DNA from: Madurella fahalii
Taxonomy: Eukaryota > Ascomycota > Sordariomycetes > Sordariales
Assembly: GCA_029876055.1 (NCBI GenBank)
Contig: CM056876.1
Location: 496,001-560,000 of the forward strand
Direction of reading: 5' to 3'
Length of the DNA: 64,000 bases
A model generated the notes under the pieces. It did not search any database. It was not told where the DNA came from and was given only the letters and a program-made list of their open reading frames with translations. The position numbers and the translations under genes are program-made. Shown piece after piece: positions 36,215 through 47,439 of this stretch (its first letter is position 1; each line of letters starts with the position of its first letter).

Positions 36215-38340
36215 ATGGACACCTTTGGTAGTGTAGGGACGGCAACGTCGCTTCTCGTGCAGGCATTTCATCTCTTTCGTCACGTCTCATCAGCGCGTCA
36301 CTTCGCGGATAGCGCAGGTGCGTGGGACTGGCTGCAGAACGATTTCTTCGGTAGTTGCTAACCTGATACAAGGGACATTGGCTGCATTGATTGCGGTCGA
36401 ATATTTCCGCTTCGAAACATGGCTTCAACAAAGTGGCCTGCTGGTGACAGACGCCATATCTCGCGAGTTTGTCGTGAGCGAAAGCTCGCTACGACGAGCA
36501 ATCCTTCTTGCGGCGGAGATGCAGTCTCTCAACTACGAACCCATCGAGCGTCATGTTTTGACCGTCATCAGCCAGGCATACCAATGCCTTCAGATCCTCC
36601 AGAAGCTGCGCGAGAAATACGCCCTCCACGATGAGATCGGCCCAGTCGACAGGCTCGGGGCCTTAAACTCTTTGACCCTGAGGACCAACAGCGAGATACC
36701 TGCTGCCAACCCGCTGTTCCTAAACAGCAAGGTAGCCGCCGAGGTTTCGAAGGACATCAATCTTCGTCAGCGACGGGCCAGGACGGTCAGCTTCTTCCGC
36801 AGAGTGAACTTCACATGGTCGTTGAGAGATAACACCAACGATCGCGACAAGGTTATGGCTCATATCCAGACCCTCAAATCGTGCAATGACGCGTTGCGGG
36901 AATGTCTGCCTCCGCCGCAGCGTCAAGCAGCAGACAAGCTTGTCAACTTAAAGGCCTTGGCCTTGTCAGCATCACCCTCCGACTTGAAAGGGATCGGTGG
37001 CGCCGCTTCAACCATGCACGACCAGCTCCATGACCAGATATATCAGGCCATGATGGTCAAGGCTCGAAGGGTAGACGAAAGTTCGCAGAGAGTTACCGAT
37101 ACCGAGCTTAAGCAGATTGAGTTGAATAGCGCAATGTTTGCTTCTGGTGGTCATGACGCACAAATGTCTCCCGGCATTTCAAAAAGGGTTCTAGCCCACC
37201 CTGTAGCCGTTGGATGTTAGTCTTCCCCAGATCCCGTCCGACCCGAATCCCCTCTCCCCCCTCCCCCCCCCCCCCCCCCAAAAAAAAAACCAAAAACCCT
37301 CATGCTGACATGTTCATAACAAAACAGCATCAACAGCTAGTCAGCTTCCCTCGGTGATCCTAGAATGGGTTACTTTTAACCCGTCCCTCACTGAGGACGA
37401 CCTCGGCGCCCTCAAAGAACGCATCGCGCTCCTCTGCACCCTCCTCCACAGCGCCGGCCACCCCTACTTCCCCGCCCTTCCACTCTGCACGGGCTTCTTC
37501 CAACAGACCCGAACCTCCTTCGCTCTCGCCTACCAGGCGCCCCCCTTCGCCGTCCCATCCCAACCCCCGCGCTCGCTCTACTCTCTGCTCCCGCGCAACA
37601 AGTATTCTGTTCCAGGCGAAAAGCCCACCACCGCAGCCGCCGGCTCCTTCCTCCCCTCGCTCGAGCAGCGCTACGCTCTAGCCGCGGCCCTCGCCGACGG
37701 CGTCCTCTCGCTCGTTAGCGTCGACTGGATGCACAAAGCAATCACCAGCCGCAACGTGGTCCTCTACCAAGCCGAAGGCTCCGGCCACCTTGATTTCTCG
37801 TCCCCGCAGCTCCTCGGCTTCGGGCTCGCGCGCCCCGACCGCTCCGGCGAGCGCACCATCGACCTGCGCGAGGGCGGCCCGTCGCCGTGGCGCTTCTGGC
37901 AGCACCCCGAGCTGCGGGCGGCGTCGGTGGGCGAGGAGCACCATCGGCGCTTCGAGCGGCGCTTCGACGTCTTCTCACTGGGCGTCGTGCTGTTCGAGAT
38001 CGGCGTGTGGCAGGACGCGCATTACTATGGCAGCTCCGCGTCGGGCGCTGCAGATGAGCCGGGCGAGTTCCGCCGCCGGCTGCTGCATGTGTGCGCGCGC
38101 GAGATGGCGCACCGCATGGGCGAGGCGTACAAGGCCGCTGTTATGGCATGTTTGGATGGGGATGAGATGTGGATGGCGTCTGTGGGGGATGGAAGGGGTG
38201 GGGATGACGACATTGATGATGATGATAATATGGAAACTGGAGAGGACGGGAGGCACGGTGACGGCAACCAGATGAGTTTAGCGGCAGGGTTTGATTTGCA
38301 TGTTTACAGCGTCTTGCGTGGTTGCTGCAAACAGTCCTAG
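36215..38340 (+). CDS. HeLo-domain pseudokinase (MLKL-like architecture)
   Basis: Three exons (36215-36317, 36373-37215, 37328-38340) encode 652 aa. The first splice (GTGCGT, CTAAC, CAAG) restores the HeLo-type N-terminus: FGSVGTATSLLVQAFHLF, then LIAVEYFRFETWLQQSGL. The helical HeLo-like domain spans about 1-230. A linker leads to a kinase-like fold (about 325-600). Key catalytic residues are lost: the HRD position reads HKA (451-453, with Asn458 kept in HKAITSRN), DFG reads GFG (479-481), and no VAIK lysine is visible. So it is a pseudokinase. HeLo domains are membrane-disrupting cell-death effectors in fungi (HET-S, HELL families), related to the MLKL four-helix bundle. An acidic insert lies near 610-635. 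The second intron contains about 20 C followed by 9 A. A death-execution role is inferred. Confidence 0.85.
37260..37297. repeat. C/A homopolymer tract inside an intron
   Basis: Runs of C (about 20, broken once by T) and A (about 9) lie in the second intron of the HeLo-pseudokinase gene. They are prone to length variation and sequencing error, but outside coding sequence. Confidence 0.9.
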
Positions 38341-39524
38341 GTGTCTTTGGCCGGCCACCCCTTGAGACAGTAGAATTTAGATGTCAATGAAGTATAACAA
38401 CGTGTTGGGCCTCTAGGCCTTGCTCGGCCTGTAGGAGAGGAGTCTGTAGCCGGGCTTTCCTCTATATTAGTCCGGGCAAAAAGGAGGTAATAGATAGGGT
38501 ATTGTTTTTGATGTGGATCCTTAAGACTGTCCCAAATGTAGGTGTCCTATAAGTAGGTACGTTGACTTAGGTTGCGGAACGCCGTGTTCTTTGCAAGCGG
38601 CGGTTCTGAAGATCGTTGAGCAGTGAGGCCCGGACTGACTTCCTGGTTGTGTCAGCGAAGGAGTCCGGTCCGTACAAGTTCTACGGGAGCTCAAGGGATG
38701 TGATCATAGAAATTCAATGGAAGGGACGGGACTTGGTCGGTGGCTCCTCGGGCCTCACTACATACGGTATCATGAGGCCTTGTTGTTAGATAGAAGGCGC
38801 CGCGTGTCGTGGGGTGATATGACATTGATGGCCTGGCTTCACTCACGATAATAGGCAAAATGTGCTGGGATCATCTCTGTTGATGTGGTCACGATGCTTA
38901 ATTGGTTAGCGTTATAGGAAGTCACCGAGCTAATTATTGCATTCCTCTGACGGTTTCCAGCATGAATAAATCTCTTGCCGGACTTGTATCTATTTATAGA
39001 TGCGCTCAGTCCCTCCTCCTCTGCTTTCTTCCCGTAATGTTTATGGTCTCAACATAAGGTGACGCAGATGCGTGCCTATATTGCGTGACCCGTTTCCCTT
39101 ACCCGGGAGGTTCTCCATCTAACCCACACACTAAAAACTTTCGGACATCCGGCGGGGTCTACATCAAAGTGGTGACCACCATGACCGTCACCCCCACAAA
39201 CATTGCGGCTGTTGGGCGAGCCACTCTGTATGCCGTCTTCCTGTTTTGTCCGGTTGAATTTAACACGTTGTATCGTACCGCCCCATAACCAGCGCGGAGT
39301 TAATATGATTAACCACGACACCTCATAGGATTATTACGGGGTTTGCGGGAGGAGGAGGAGGAGGAGGAGGAGGATAATGCCGCGTCCAGGGTTTATTGCC
39401 TCTGGTTCTCGCGGAGAACAGACTGTTATACATATACGAAGCCGCATTCCATTTACCTTATGGTGTAGACGCCTCAGAAGACAGCGGGAAAGTCGGCCCA
39501 GAAGTTCAGTCTCTGAAAGCAAGG
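38341..39524. other. Intergenic spacer with GGA microsatellite
   Basis: No gene seen. The upstream region of the Thr/Arg-rich gene contains a (GGA)n run at about 39347-39374 (9 units), about 150 bp before its start codon. Confidence 0.6.
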
Positions 39525-41867
39525 ATGCGTTCCGCCAACCTGCTCTGGGTTTCGCTAGCTGCGTTAACCATTGGCATCGCTGCCCAGGATGGGGAATATG
39601 GTGAAAGTGATGATGCGGAACAGTGCATTTGCACTGGACTGGATTACACTAACGGCGGCTCCTATCTGGTGAACGGAAACTCCGACGACGAGTTTACATT
39701 CACGTCCGTTTTTGAAGGTATTCCTCCCCTCCACTACCTCGACCACGGAGACAACTCACTGAAATCTCCAGGGTGCTTCCAATCCATCATCACCCCTATC
39801 CTGGTTTCCCCAGACGGAGATGGCTACGAGTGTTCACCAATAGAATCTCAACCCGATGGATGGGAACAGTCATCCTCCTGGTGGGTGGTGCGAACCCCAG
39901 GAAGAGATGAGCAAATCTAACCAGACTTAGTGCTATTCCGTACTCGGAGATGTTTTCTGGTATTTGGACAATCATCATCGAGGCTCCAGAATACGACTTC
40001 ACCGCGCAGAGACAATTCAACCTAACAATAGCCGGCCGCGACGTCAACACAGTCATCATCACGGTATGCCATCGTTGATCCGTTAACTCGGGCTCAAGAC
40101 TGACCTTGCCGAGGTTACCCCAACTGAATATGTCGGTGTAACAAGCACAATACCCGGACAAAGTGAGTTCCATCATAACAGTATTTACGGAAAGACAGGT
40201 GAAGGGATTACCAATACTTGCTGAATATCTCACATAGCTGTCACCAGCTGGATTGCTGAAACCGAGACGCAGTATCAAGAAGCAGAGATTATCACTGGTG
40301 ACTGTTACCTTCAAACGGATACCGTGGTTCATTACATCCCGGGGCCTACAACCACGATTGTGTCAGAGGTTGGCCGCTGGTCCACAGCCGGCGTCGTAAC
40401 GCAGTACGTTGTGACTACCGTAACACAACACGCCTCCTGTCACTGGCCGACACCAACAAGAGACCAAACCCGGCCCACATGGACAAGACCAACTCGAACC
40501 GCCTCCAGGACACGGTCACGGTCGACAAGTCGATCCACAAGCAGGTCAACTAGCAGATCTACCCGCAGGCAAACATCTCCAACTACCCGTCCGGTTGTCA
40601 CAACCAGAATCACGATGCTTCCAAGCAGGACGGCGACCCGTCCGCCGACGGCATCTTCGCCCCTTATTACCACGATCACCCGGAGACCCACTACCACGCG
40701 CAGAGCAATATCTACCACGTGGCGGAGAACCACAGTCCCAACGGTAATAACCACCGTGACCCGCATACGCCCCACCACCACCTCCCGGCCAATATCACGT
40801 CCAACAACGGCAACACGCCGAGCCACCACGCGCATCACAACAATTTCGAGCCGGCGAACCAACAGCCCTACGTCACGGACAGCAATCAGAACAACGCCAC
40901 GGCCTACCACGACAAGACGCGCAATCACAACAACCAGGCGTGTCACTACTCCCTCACCGACAACAAGACGAACCATGGCCCCGCGGCCAACAACAACCCG
41001 CCGCACTACCCAGCCTCTGCCGCCAGGGGCAATCGTCACAACCACGCTCAGAACGGGCCGGACCCTACAGCCTACGACGTCTCGCCGCGCGACGATGACG
41101 ACGCAGCGTCAGGTGACTACACGGAGACGGACTAGTACGAGGCGGGAAGGAGGTGGGCAGTCGTCGACTCGCCGGGGAGGCGGAGGTGGAAGCCAGCCGA
41201 CCTCGCGGCGAGGTGGTGGTGGCGGAGGAGGGGAAGGAGGAGGCAGCGGTGGTGGTGGAGGCGGAGGTCGGACACGCAGGCCAGACGAGTTGAACCCAGT
41301 CATTACCCCCGCTCCCGAAGTCCGCGCTGTCGGTGAGCTGCCTTCCATCCTCCCATCCTTATTGAACATCTCTGACCCCTACCCAGCCCGCCGCGCACTG
41401 GCTGGCGTCGCAGACATCACTAGCACCGTGTATGAAACCATTACGGTTACACGTACGGTAATCGAGTTGAAGGAGAGTGAGACCTCCACTGAATTCAGTG
41501 AGTCCCTTACTCGCCCGTTATCATAAGACCAAATAGGATTGACAGAGACCAGATTACTACACAACTACTACGACCTTCAATCCACCACCGCAAACCGTTT
41601 GTGATGCGGAGACAACCGTGACTCTCTTTTATCAAGGCCCTCCGCGGACGGATTACCAGCTAACCTACGTGACGCACTATACATGGGCGACGGTGTGGGT
41701 TAGGTACGTGGTTTCAAGTTCCGACCTGCTTCTGACTGTGTCCCCTTCCCAATAAGGGAGCGTGGATATCTATGCTAACCGCCTACAGACAAACCCAGTA
41801 TACCACATCGACGGACTATCCCGCCATGACGCGTTGCAGGCAGGAGGGAGGCTATTATGGGGTCTAA
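39525..41867 (+). CDS. Secreted Thr/Arg-rich wall-type protein
   Basis: Six exons (39525-39880, 39931-40063, 40114-40162, 40238-41497, 41553-41703, 41789-41867) encode 675 aa, with closing phases and GT-AG introns. Residues 1-20 (MRSANLLWVSLAALTIGIAA) form a signal peptide. The N-terminal domain (about 30-270) has regular Cys and aromatic residues (QCICTGLDYTNGGSYLVNG). The large fourth exon encodes a Thr/Arg/Ser/Pro-rich tract with repeats such as RSTSRSTSRST and TTRR blocks, then a Gly-rich stretch. The C-terminal exons are Thr/Tyr-rich and end in YYGV, with no GPI signal. The Thr-rich part is typical of O-glycosylated stalks of fungal wall proteins, but the high Arg content is unusual for one. 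A structural or adhesive surface role is inferred from composition. Confidence 0.8.
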
Positions 41868-42900
41868 TGATGGTAAACAAGCCCCAAGAAAAACCTCTTT
41901 TTGCCGGACCTTGTCGTAGCGAACTTTTATTCACCATCTTGTTGAATCACTTGAACGGATTACTAGTATTTATCTTCCACTTGGTACTCAGGCTACGATA
42001 TTATTACGACCATTCACCGCAGAGCGCATCACATATAGTAATCAGGGATTGGCAGCAGCAATTTGACCCCCGCAACGTAGAAATTCCTACCTTTGCATGT
42101 AACATCTACCAGGTGACGGCAGGCCCAGGCAGCACAACCCGCTGGGTTTTCGTTTAAGTGTTAGGCCAGGATGAAGCTAGGCCGGCAAGGTCGTGGCGGA
42201 TGAGGGGAAGGAAACACTCAAATTTGTGAGCTGTCGCCAGCTTCGTAGTATGCGCCAGCGCGGGTTCGGTTAGTTATTTGACGGTTGCTGTTCTGCGAGG
42301 CCAAGGAGGGTTTTGGCAATGGTGTCGGTTGCGGTGTGACGTCTTGGCCGCCGAGCAGCTCTTCGAGCATACTCAGATGATCGGTTGGCTTGGGGGAAGG
42401 CTCACAAATGAGGGAATGCGGGGAATGAGCAACACGTCCTCGATGCGGTTGGTGAGTCGACAAGGCTCCGTGTCTAGTTGCTCTTACACACAAACATCAA
42501 ACGCCACCGCCCACCATCCCTCCTGCGGCATGCCTTGGCGTATTTCCCGGCGCTGTTTCCAACCCCTGCTGCTGACGGCCGTTAGTTCCAAGCGCTCCTC
42601 AGCCGCACGCTATCAATTAATCGATTAGATTTCCGTCCTCACGGCGGGGTTGACTCACACCGGGGAGAGTCACCGTCGCCAACCTCAACTTCTGTCTCTA
42701 CTATAAGTGAAGTCAACCGGGGCCATTTCCCCCTCTTGATTTCATTTCCCCACGCAGTCTGCCGTCTTTCTCGTTGTCCCAGCTGCGGCCTTCTCGCTAC
42801 TCCTGCAGTGGGAAAGCATCGGAAACACTACTACGACGCGCAAGTGGACAACTTGCGAGAAGTGCACACTGCTTTTACCCATCTTCATTATCGTCGCAAA
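41868..42900. promoter_or_regulatory. Upstream region of the vWA-RBR gene
   Basis: About 1 kb without a supported gene. The frame of the RBR protein stays open from 42736 to its first well-placed ATG at 42901, but that part lacks vWA features and is treated as leader. Confidence 0.45.
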
Positions 42901-45900
42901 ATGGCTGCCACGCATCCCGAAGCGTACGATTTAATGATCGTCACCGACGCCACGGCGTCCATGGGCGCGTTCTTGCAGTCGCTCAGCAGCTCGCTGCAGG
43001 ATATCATCCGCATCTCTGCTACAACGGGATGCTTCTCCCGCATTGGCGTCCTAGCCTACCGGGACTACGACTCATTCAGCGGCAGTGTCACTCAGTGGTC
43101 AGGTTGGCACAGCAGGGATGCCGATTCAGAAACCTCCCAACACGCCTTGCTATCCTTTGTTAGCGCGATACGGCCGCTTGGGGGCGACGACTGGCCAGAG
43201 GCAACCAAGACCAGCCTTGCCCATGCTTATCAGCTCATGCGCGCCGATGCGAAGACCATCATCCTCCTATATGCTGATGCGTCGCCGCATGTGAAGCATA
43301 ATTCGAATCCTCGCATGTGGCAAGCCGAGCAGGATGCGCTGAGGAAGCCGGGCGCCTATGGGGGGAATGCTGCCCTCTTCTCCGACTGGACCTCGGTCGC
43401 GAGCACCTTGAGCGGAGGGGAGAAGCGAGCACAGGTGTTCACCATCATCGAGCCAGGGCGCAGTGGTACCGAGACCACCCCGTTTTTCACCTACTTATCC
43501 GCGCGCACCGGCGGAGTCTGCATGACTATCGACGGTACTGCGTCATCAGCTTTGATATCCAAAGTGACGGTCGGCCTCCTTGTAGCATGGATGGGTGTCG
43601 CAGACAGACAAGGAACCACTCAAGAAACCACGCACCTTGCTACTCTTGTCTATTTCACCGACGTGAGCGGGATCGATCGCGGAACATCCGAAACCGATGC
43701 CGAGGCGGCCAGATACTTGCCCATTTCTCAGGGTGGGGACAGAAAGGCCCTGGTGGATAACCTCACTCAATCACCTATTTACCTTGAATCGATGGCCCAC
43801 GTCATCCCACGCCGCGAGCGTGGAGTCTTGGACTTTGCAAAACGATACAGGGCGGATCCCGAGTATCGTGACCTCGTGGTGGAGCAGCTGGCCGAGATAA
43901 TTGAGTCCGATGTGTCCGCCATTGCGCTCAATCCCGTTTTTGGCAACCTGTGGAGGACTGTCTGTAACGACCGCAGCAACCCAGCTCGGGACGGCTTGAT
44001 CACCAAGTTTGGACTACAGGTCGACAAGATCTCCGATGCGGAGAAGAAAGCCAGCATGAAAAAATGGTTGGAAGAATCATATGACATGACGGGCGAGATC
44101 GTCGAGGCCATTGAGTCCGTCTCAGCCGAGGCGCGATACCCCTGCGTCCTCCTGGACTCTACGTTGCGATTTGCCGCCAGTCAAGAATCGTCTGACGAAG
44201 AAGATGTCTCAATGGACTTCACCCGCGACGAACTGCTTGAGATCGGTCGATCTTGCGATTACCGCATTCTTCGTCGCCTAGGCCGCATCCTCACCCGCTT
44301 GACATATGTCAACTCGGAGGAGGAACTGCCCGCCCACATCGCTGGCATGTCGATCAACGATGTGCCCAGAATCCCCGTGGCTCTATGTCAGCAGGCGCAT
44401 CAGCGTATGTTCTGGAAAGTCCTCCTCCACACCGTCCTCCCCGGCACAATGTTAGCGGCCCGTTCTGCGGCCTTGCTCGCGGCCCTCAGTCTCCGGATGG
44501 GGATGAAGCCTCTGGAGGAGGCCGCAATTTCGGAGCTCCTCTCCATGAGGAATAAATGGAACACGCTGGACATCCCGGAGACATGGAATACCAACTGCCT
44601 CACGCTGCTCCTAGAGGCAGATACAAAGTACCAGAAGCTCATAGCAAACTCGCCGCCGGACACGGCTACCGGCCCAACAATCTTGAAGCCGGAAGACCGC
44701 CGGCTCTTCCAGGCTCTGGTCGATTATAAGCTTCTGGAGATGAATCTCGACACGTCGCTCACGGCAAAGCTTGGTTGGACGCCGCAAAAGAGCAAGGTTG
44801 CATTGGGCCCGGTGGTGGTCTGCAAGGCTTGCCATTTCCCCCGTTCAGTGACGATAATGGCGGAGGGCGGGGTCTGCGGAATGTGTGCTACGCCTGAAGG
44901 CGACTGCCACATACAGGGAGGACGTGATGCCATGATTCATGGCAACGTCGCCAAGACCGACGACAGCACTACCCAGGCGACGTGGTCCGAATGTTCCATG
45001 GCGAACTGCAGAGCGCAATACGTGGTCTATTTCCCGGAGCACCTCAACGTACGTGCAAAGTGCCACTACTGTCGACAGAAACCCATGTACAAGCGTAACG
45101 ATCCCAACTACGAACGCCTCACCACCGCGCCCTGCGTCACCTGCACCCTCTGCGCCAACCGGCTCATCTGGCCAGTCGAGTACCGCCCCTCCGACTTCAA
45201 CCCGGCCGAGTACAAGTGCCCCGGATGCACCAGCAACAAAGCCACCATCACCACGGAAGAAACCACGGCGCGCGCTCTCGCCGCGGAAAACGGCAACGCC
45301 TGGCTCCTCCGCAACGACGCTGGCACCATCAAGGAACCCTTCAACAACCGCTCCCTCTTCCACACAATCTCCACCGCCGCGCCGACCGCAGAGGACCGCG
45401 CCGCCTTCGCCGACAAGGTCGCGATCCTGCCCAGGACGGAACAGCTCACCCTCCAAATCCGCGGCAAGCCGCTCCACAACACGGCCGAGCTGGTGGCCGC
45501 GCTCGGCGGGTGGGTGTCGGCGCGGCGGGTGCAGACGGGGACGTGCACGCTGTGCTTCGACGCGCGCAAGAAGCGCGAGCTGCGGGCGGCGTGCGGCGGG
45601 CGCAGGGGGTGCGGGGAGCGCATCTGCGGCGGGTGCGTGCAGAGCTGGTACGGCATCAACCGGGCGGGCGCCGTCATCAACGTCGCGGCGCTGAGCTGCC
45701 CCTTCTGCCGCCGCCAGCCCACCACCAAGGTCGACCTGCCCGCCGGCCTGCGCTACCTCGCCGGCCTCAAGGAGGCCGTCCGCGACGCCGGCACCTGGGT
45801 CTACGCGTGGTGCCCCGGCTGCGAGTCGGCGAAGCGCTACGTGGAGAGGGTCTGCGCCCAGGGCGCGCCCCCGGAGGTGGGCCCCGCGTGGAGGTGTGAG

Positions 45901-46212
45901 GAGTGTGCTGTTGCTGCGGCGGCGGCGGCAGCGGCGGCGGCGGGGGGAGCGCGGGCTGCGAAGGCATGGAACCCGCGGGAGATAAAGGACTGCCCTGGCT
46001 GTGGCGTGGCTACCGAGAAAACCTTTGGTTGTGATCATATGTCCTGTCCTTGCGGGACTCACTGGTGTTACCGGTGTGGTAAGGACGTGGGCGAGGCGCT
46101 GATCTATAAACACATGTCGGATGAGCACGGTGGTTGGTATGATGGGATGGATTATGAGGAGGAAGAGATGGACTATCAGGAGGAAGAGATGGTCGACGAG
46201 GGCGGTTATTGA
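42901..46212 (+). CDS. Single-exon vWA-RBR E3 ubiquitin ligase
   Basis: One uninterrupted frame of 1103 aa from ATG 42901. The N-terminus is a von Willebrand A domain with a MIDAS motif (DATAS, Asp16 to Ser20). The middle is a long helical region. The C-terminal third is Cys-rich: paired CxxC ribbons (about 655-790), a RING1-like cluster starting CTLCFDARKK near Cys882, an IBR-like segment, and a RING2/Rcat end CPGCGVATEKTFGCDHMSC... In RBR ligases the catalytic Cys falls in this last motif, which fits Cys1049 in DHMSC followed by HWCYRC. The protein should take ubiquitin from an E2 and transfer it through Cys1049. A poly-Ala run precedes Rcat, and an acidic tail ends the protein. The target is unknown. 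No introns in 3.3 kb, unlike its neighbours. Confidence 0.88.
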   Translation: MAATHPEAYDLMIVTDATASMGAFLQSLSSSLQDIIRISATTGCFSRIGVLAYRDYDSFSGSVTQWSGWHSRDADSETSQHALLSFVSAIRPLGGDDWPEATKTSLAHAYQLMRADAKTIILLYADASPHVKHNSNPRMWQAEQDALRKPGAYGGNAALFSDWTSVASTLSGGEKRAQVFTIIEPGRSGTETTPFFTYLSARTGGVCMTIDGTASSALISKVTVGLLVAWMGVADRQGTTQETTHLATLVYFTDVSGIDRGTSETDAEAARYLPISQGGDRKALVDNLTQSPIYLESMAHVIPRRERGVLDFAKRYRADPEYRDLVVEQLAEIIESDVSAIALNPVFGNLWRTVCNDRSNPARDGLITKFGLQVDKISDAEKKASMKKWLEESYDMTGEIVEAIESVSAEARYPCVLLDSTLRFAASQESSDEEDVSMDFTRDELLEIGRSCDYRILRRLGRILTRLTYVNSEEELPAHIAGMSINDVPRIPVALCQQAHQRMFWKVLLHTVLPGTMLAARSAALLAALSLRMGMKPLEEAAISELLSMRNKWNTLDIPETWNTNCLTLLLEADTKYQKLIANSPPDTATGPTILKPEDRRLFQALVDYKLLEMNLDTSLTAKLGWTPQKSKVALGPVVVCKACHFPRSVTIMAEGGVCGMCATPEGDCHIQGGRDAMIHGNVAKTDDSTTQATWSECSMANCRAQYVVYFPEHLNVRAKCHYCRQKPMYKRNDPNYERLTTAPCVTCTLCANRLIWPVEYRPSDFNPAEYKCPGCTSNKATITTEETTARALAAENGNAWLLRNDAGTIKEPFNNRSLFHTISTAAPTAEDRAAFADKVAILPRTEQLTLQIRGKPLHNTAELVAALGGWVSARRVQTGTCTLCFDARKKRELRAACGGRRGCGERICGGCVQSWYGINRAGAVINVAALSCPFCRRQPTTKVDLPAGLRYLAGLKEAVRDAGTWVYAWCPGCESAKRYVERVCAQGAPPEVGPAWRCEECAVAAAAAAAAAAGGARAAKAWNPREIKDCPGCGVATEKTFGCDHMSCPCGTHWCYRCGKDVGEALIYKHMSDEHGGWYDGMDYEEEEMDYQEEEMVDEGGY

Positions 46213-47029
46213 CAGCTGAGGCACCATATGTACCGTAAGATAGGAGATCAGATAACGATGTATGAAAGGAATCGCCGTCAGGCACCGAACCCTGATCAAG
46301 CGGTCTCCTCGCGTGTGTACGTACACACTTCCGGTAGGGAAGCTGGAAAGCGTCTGCATTGCTGCGATCTACCTAACATGAAAGTCTACCAAGGCCTATT
46401 TCTATCCCACCCACACAATGTTAATAATACGTACTGTAATAGAGACAAATCTGGGCTCACGTAATTTCTTTTTTTGTACTTCACCCAGGCTCGGCTCAGT
46501 CCCTGCTCAGGATTTGCTCAGGCTGGCTCGCCTTTGCTCACCCTAATTACCATTTTCGGCAGGTTGTGCCGCAGCATGCTGAATTGCTTCGACTCTAGCC
46601 GAGTGGGCCCAGAATTGGTGCCATATATAAAAATGGTCCAAATGTGTAAGAAGGAAAGGGGTTCTAGCCCCTAGCCAGAACACCTTCAAAGTTCAGTATT
46701 AGAAACAAAGGCCCTGGAAACAACTAGAACAGTGGATTAGTTATAGTGGCCACTGAGCGCATAATCTTTGCCACTATTCATAAACTATAAGAATAAGCCT
46801 TCTGGCAAAGCCAAGGTGCGGAAAAGAGAAGCAATATAATAAAGGAATTGCAGCCCTACCAAATGGATCGAATCCAGTGTGCAGTATTTCTGGCAGAAGG
46901 CATTGATGGCCCATATTAGGGGCCGTGGTCGGGCATCGCATCACTAAAGTGGGAGACGAAGAGTCAGGATTGTTATCAGTTCGCAGCATTATTATCACAA
47001 CAACTCCCCAGTGTCCATGTTTTAGGCCT

Positions 47030-47310
47030 GGCATATACTGGTACATATTATGGGATAGTATCTAACATCCTAGTTTGATTCCCTAGGACAGTACATAGTA
47101 TCCTGGCACCAAAACTGAGATAGTATTTAATATACCAGTATATTAGACAGCATAGTGCATAATATACTAGCACCTAGAATATATCAGTACATAATGTACT
47201 AGCCTAGAGAATACTGGTATAGAACATACCAGCGTAGAATATACCAGTGCATAATATCCTGGCTTAGAACACACTAGTATATAGCATATCAGTACACAAT
47301 AGACTAGCTC
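47030..47310. repeat. Degenerate minisatellite with 30-bp period
   Basis: Four adjacent blocks of exactly 30 bp (47181-47210, 47211-47240, 47241-47270, 47271-47300) share the theme atacyrgt...ata...tactagc...tagaa. Less ordered copies extend to about 47030. Each unit has internal inverted symmetry (ccagt / actgg). Divergence is high, so the array is old or under RIP-like decay. Confidence 0.75.
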
Positions 47311-47439
47311 ACAAACGTGTACCAGTAGTGAAAACAGCCTTCGAGAAACTGCCCCTTATGCAGATTTCAGTGGCTCGTATGGCGCTTAGCAGGCTTAGTA
47401 CGCTTGTGTGTCTAGATAATGGGCCAACGAAAGAGTTGA

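Noticed and set aside
40440..41045. 201-codon Val/Arg-rich minus frame
   Set aside because: Reverse reading of the Thr/Arg repeat exon; composition is only the complement of ACN/CGN codons.
45216..45899. 227-codon plus frame overlapping the RBR gene
   Set aside because: Arg/Gly-rich +2 shadow of the GC-rich RING region.
44845..46359. 504-codon minus-strand frame
   Set aside because: It is the antisense shadow of the GC-rich 3' half of the vWA-RBR gene; the plus strand carries all the zinc-ligand motifs.
47030..47310. Possible CRISPR-like regular spacing
   Set aside because: The blocks are diverged repeats without unique spacers, and the DNA is fungal.
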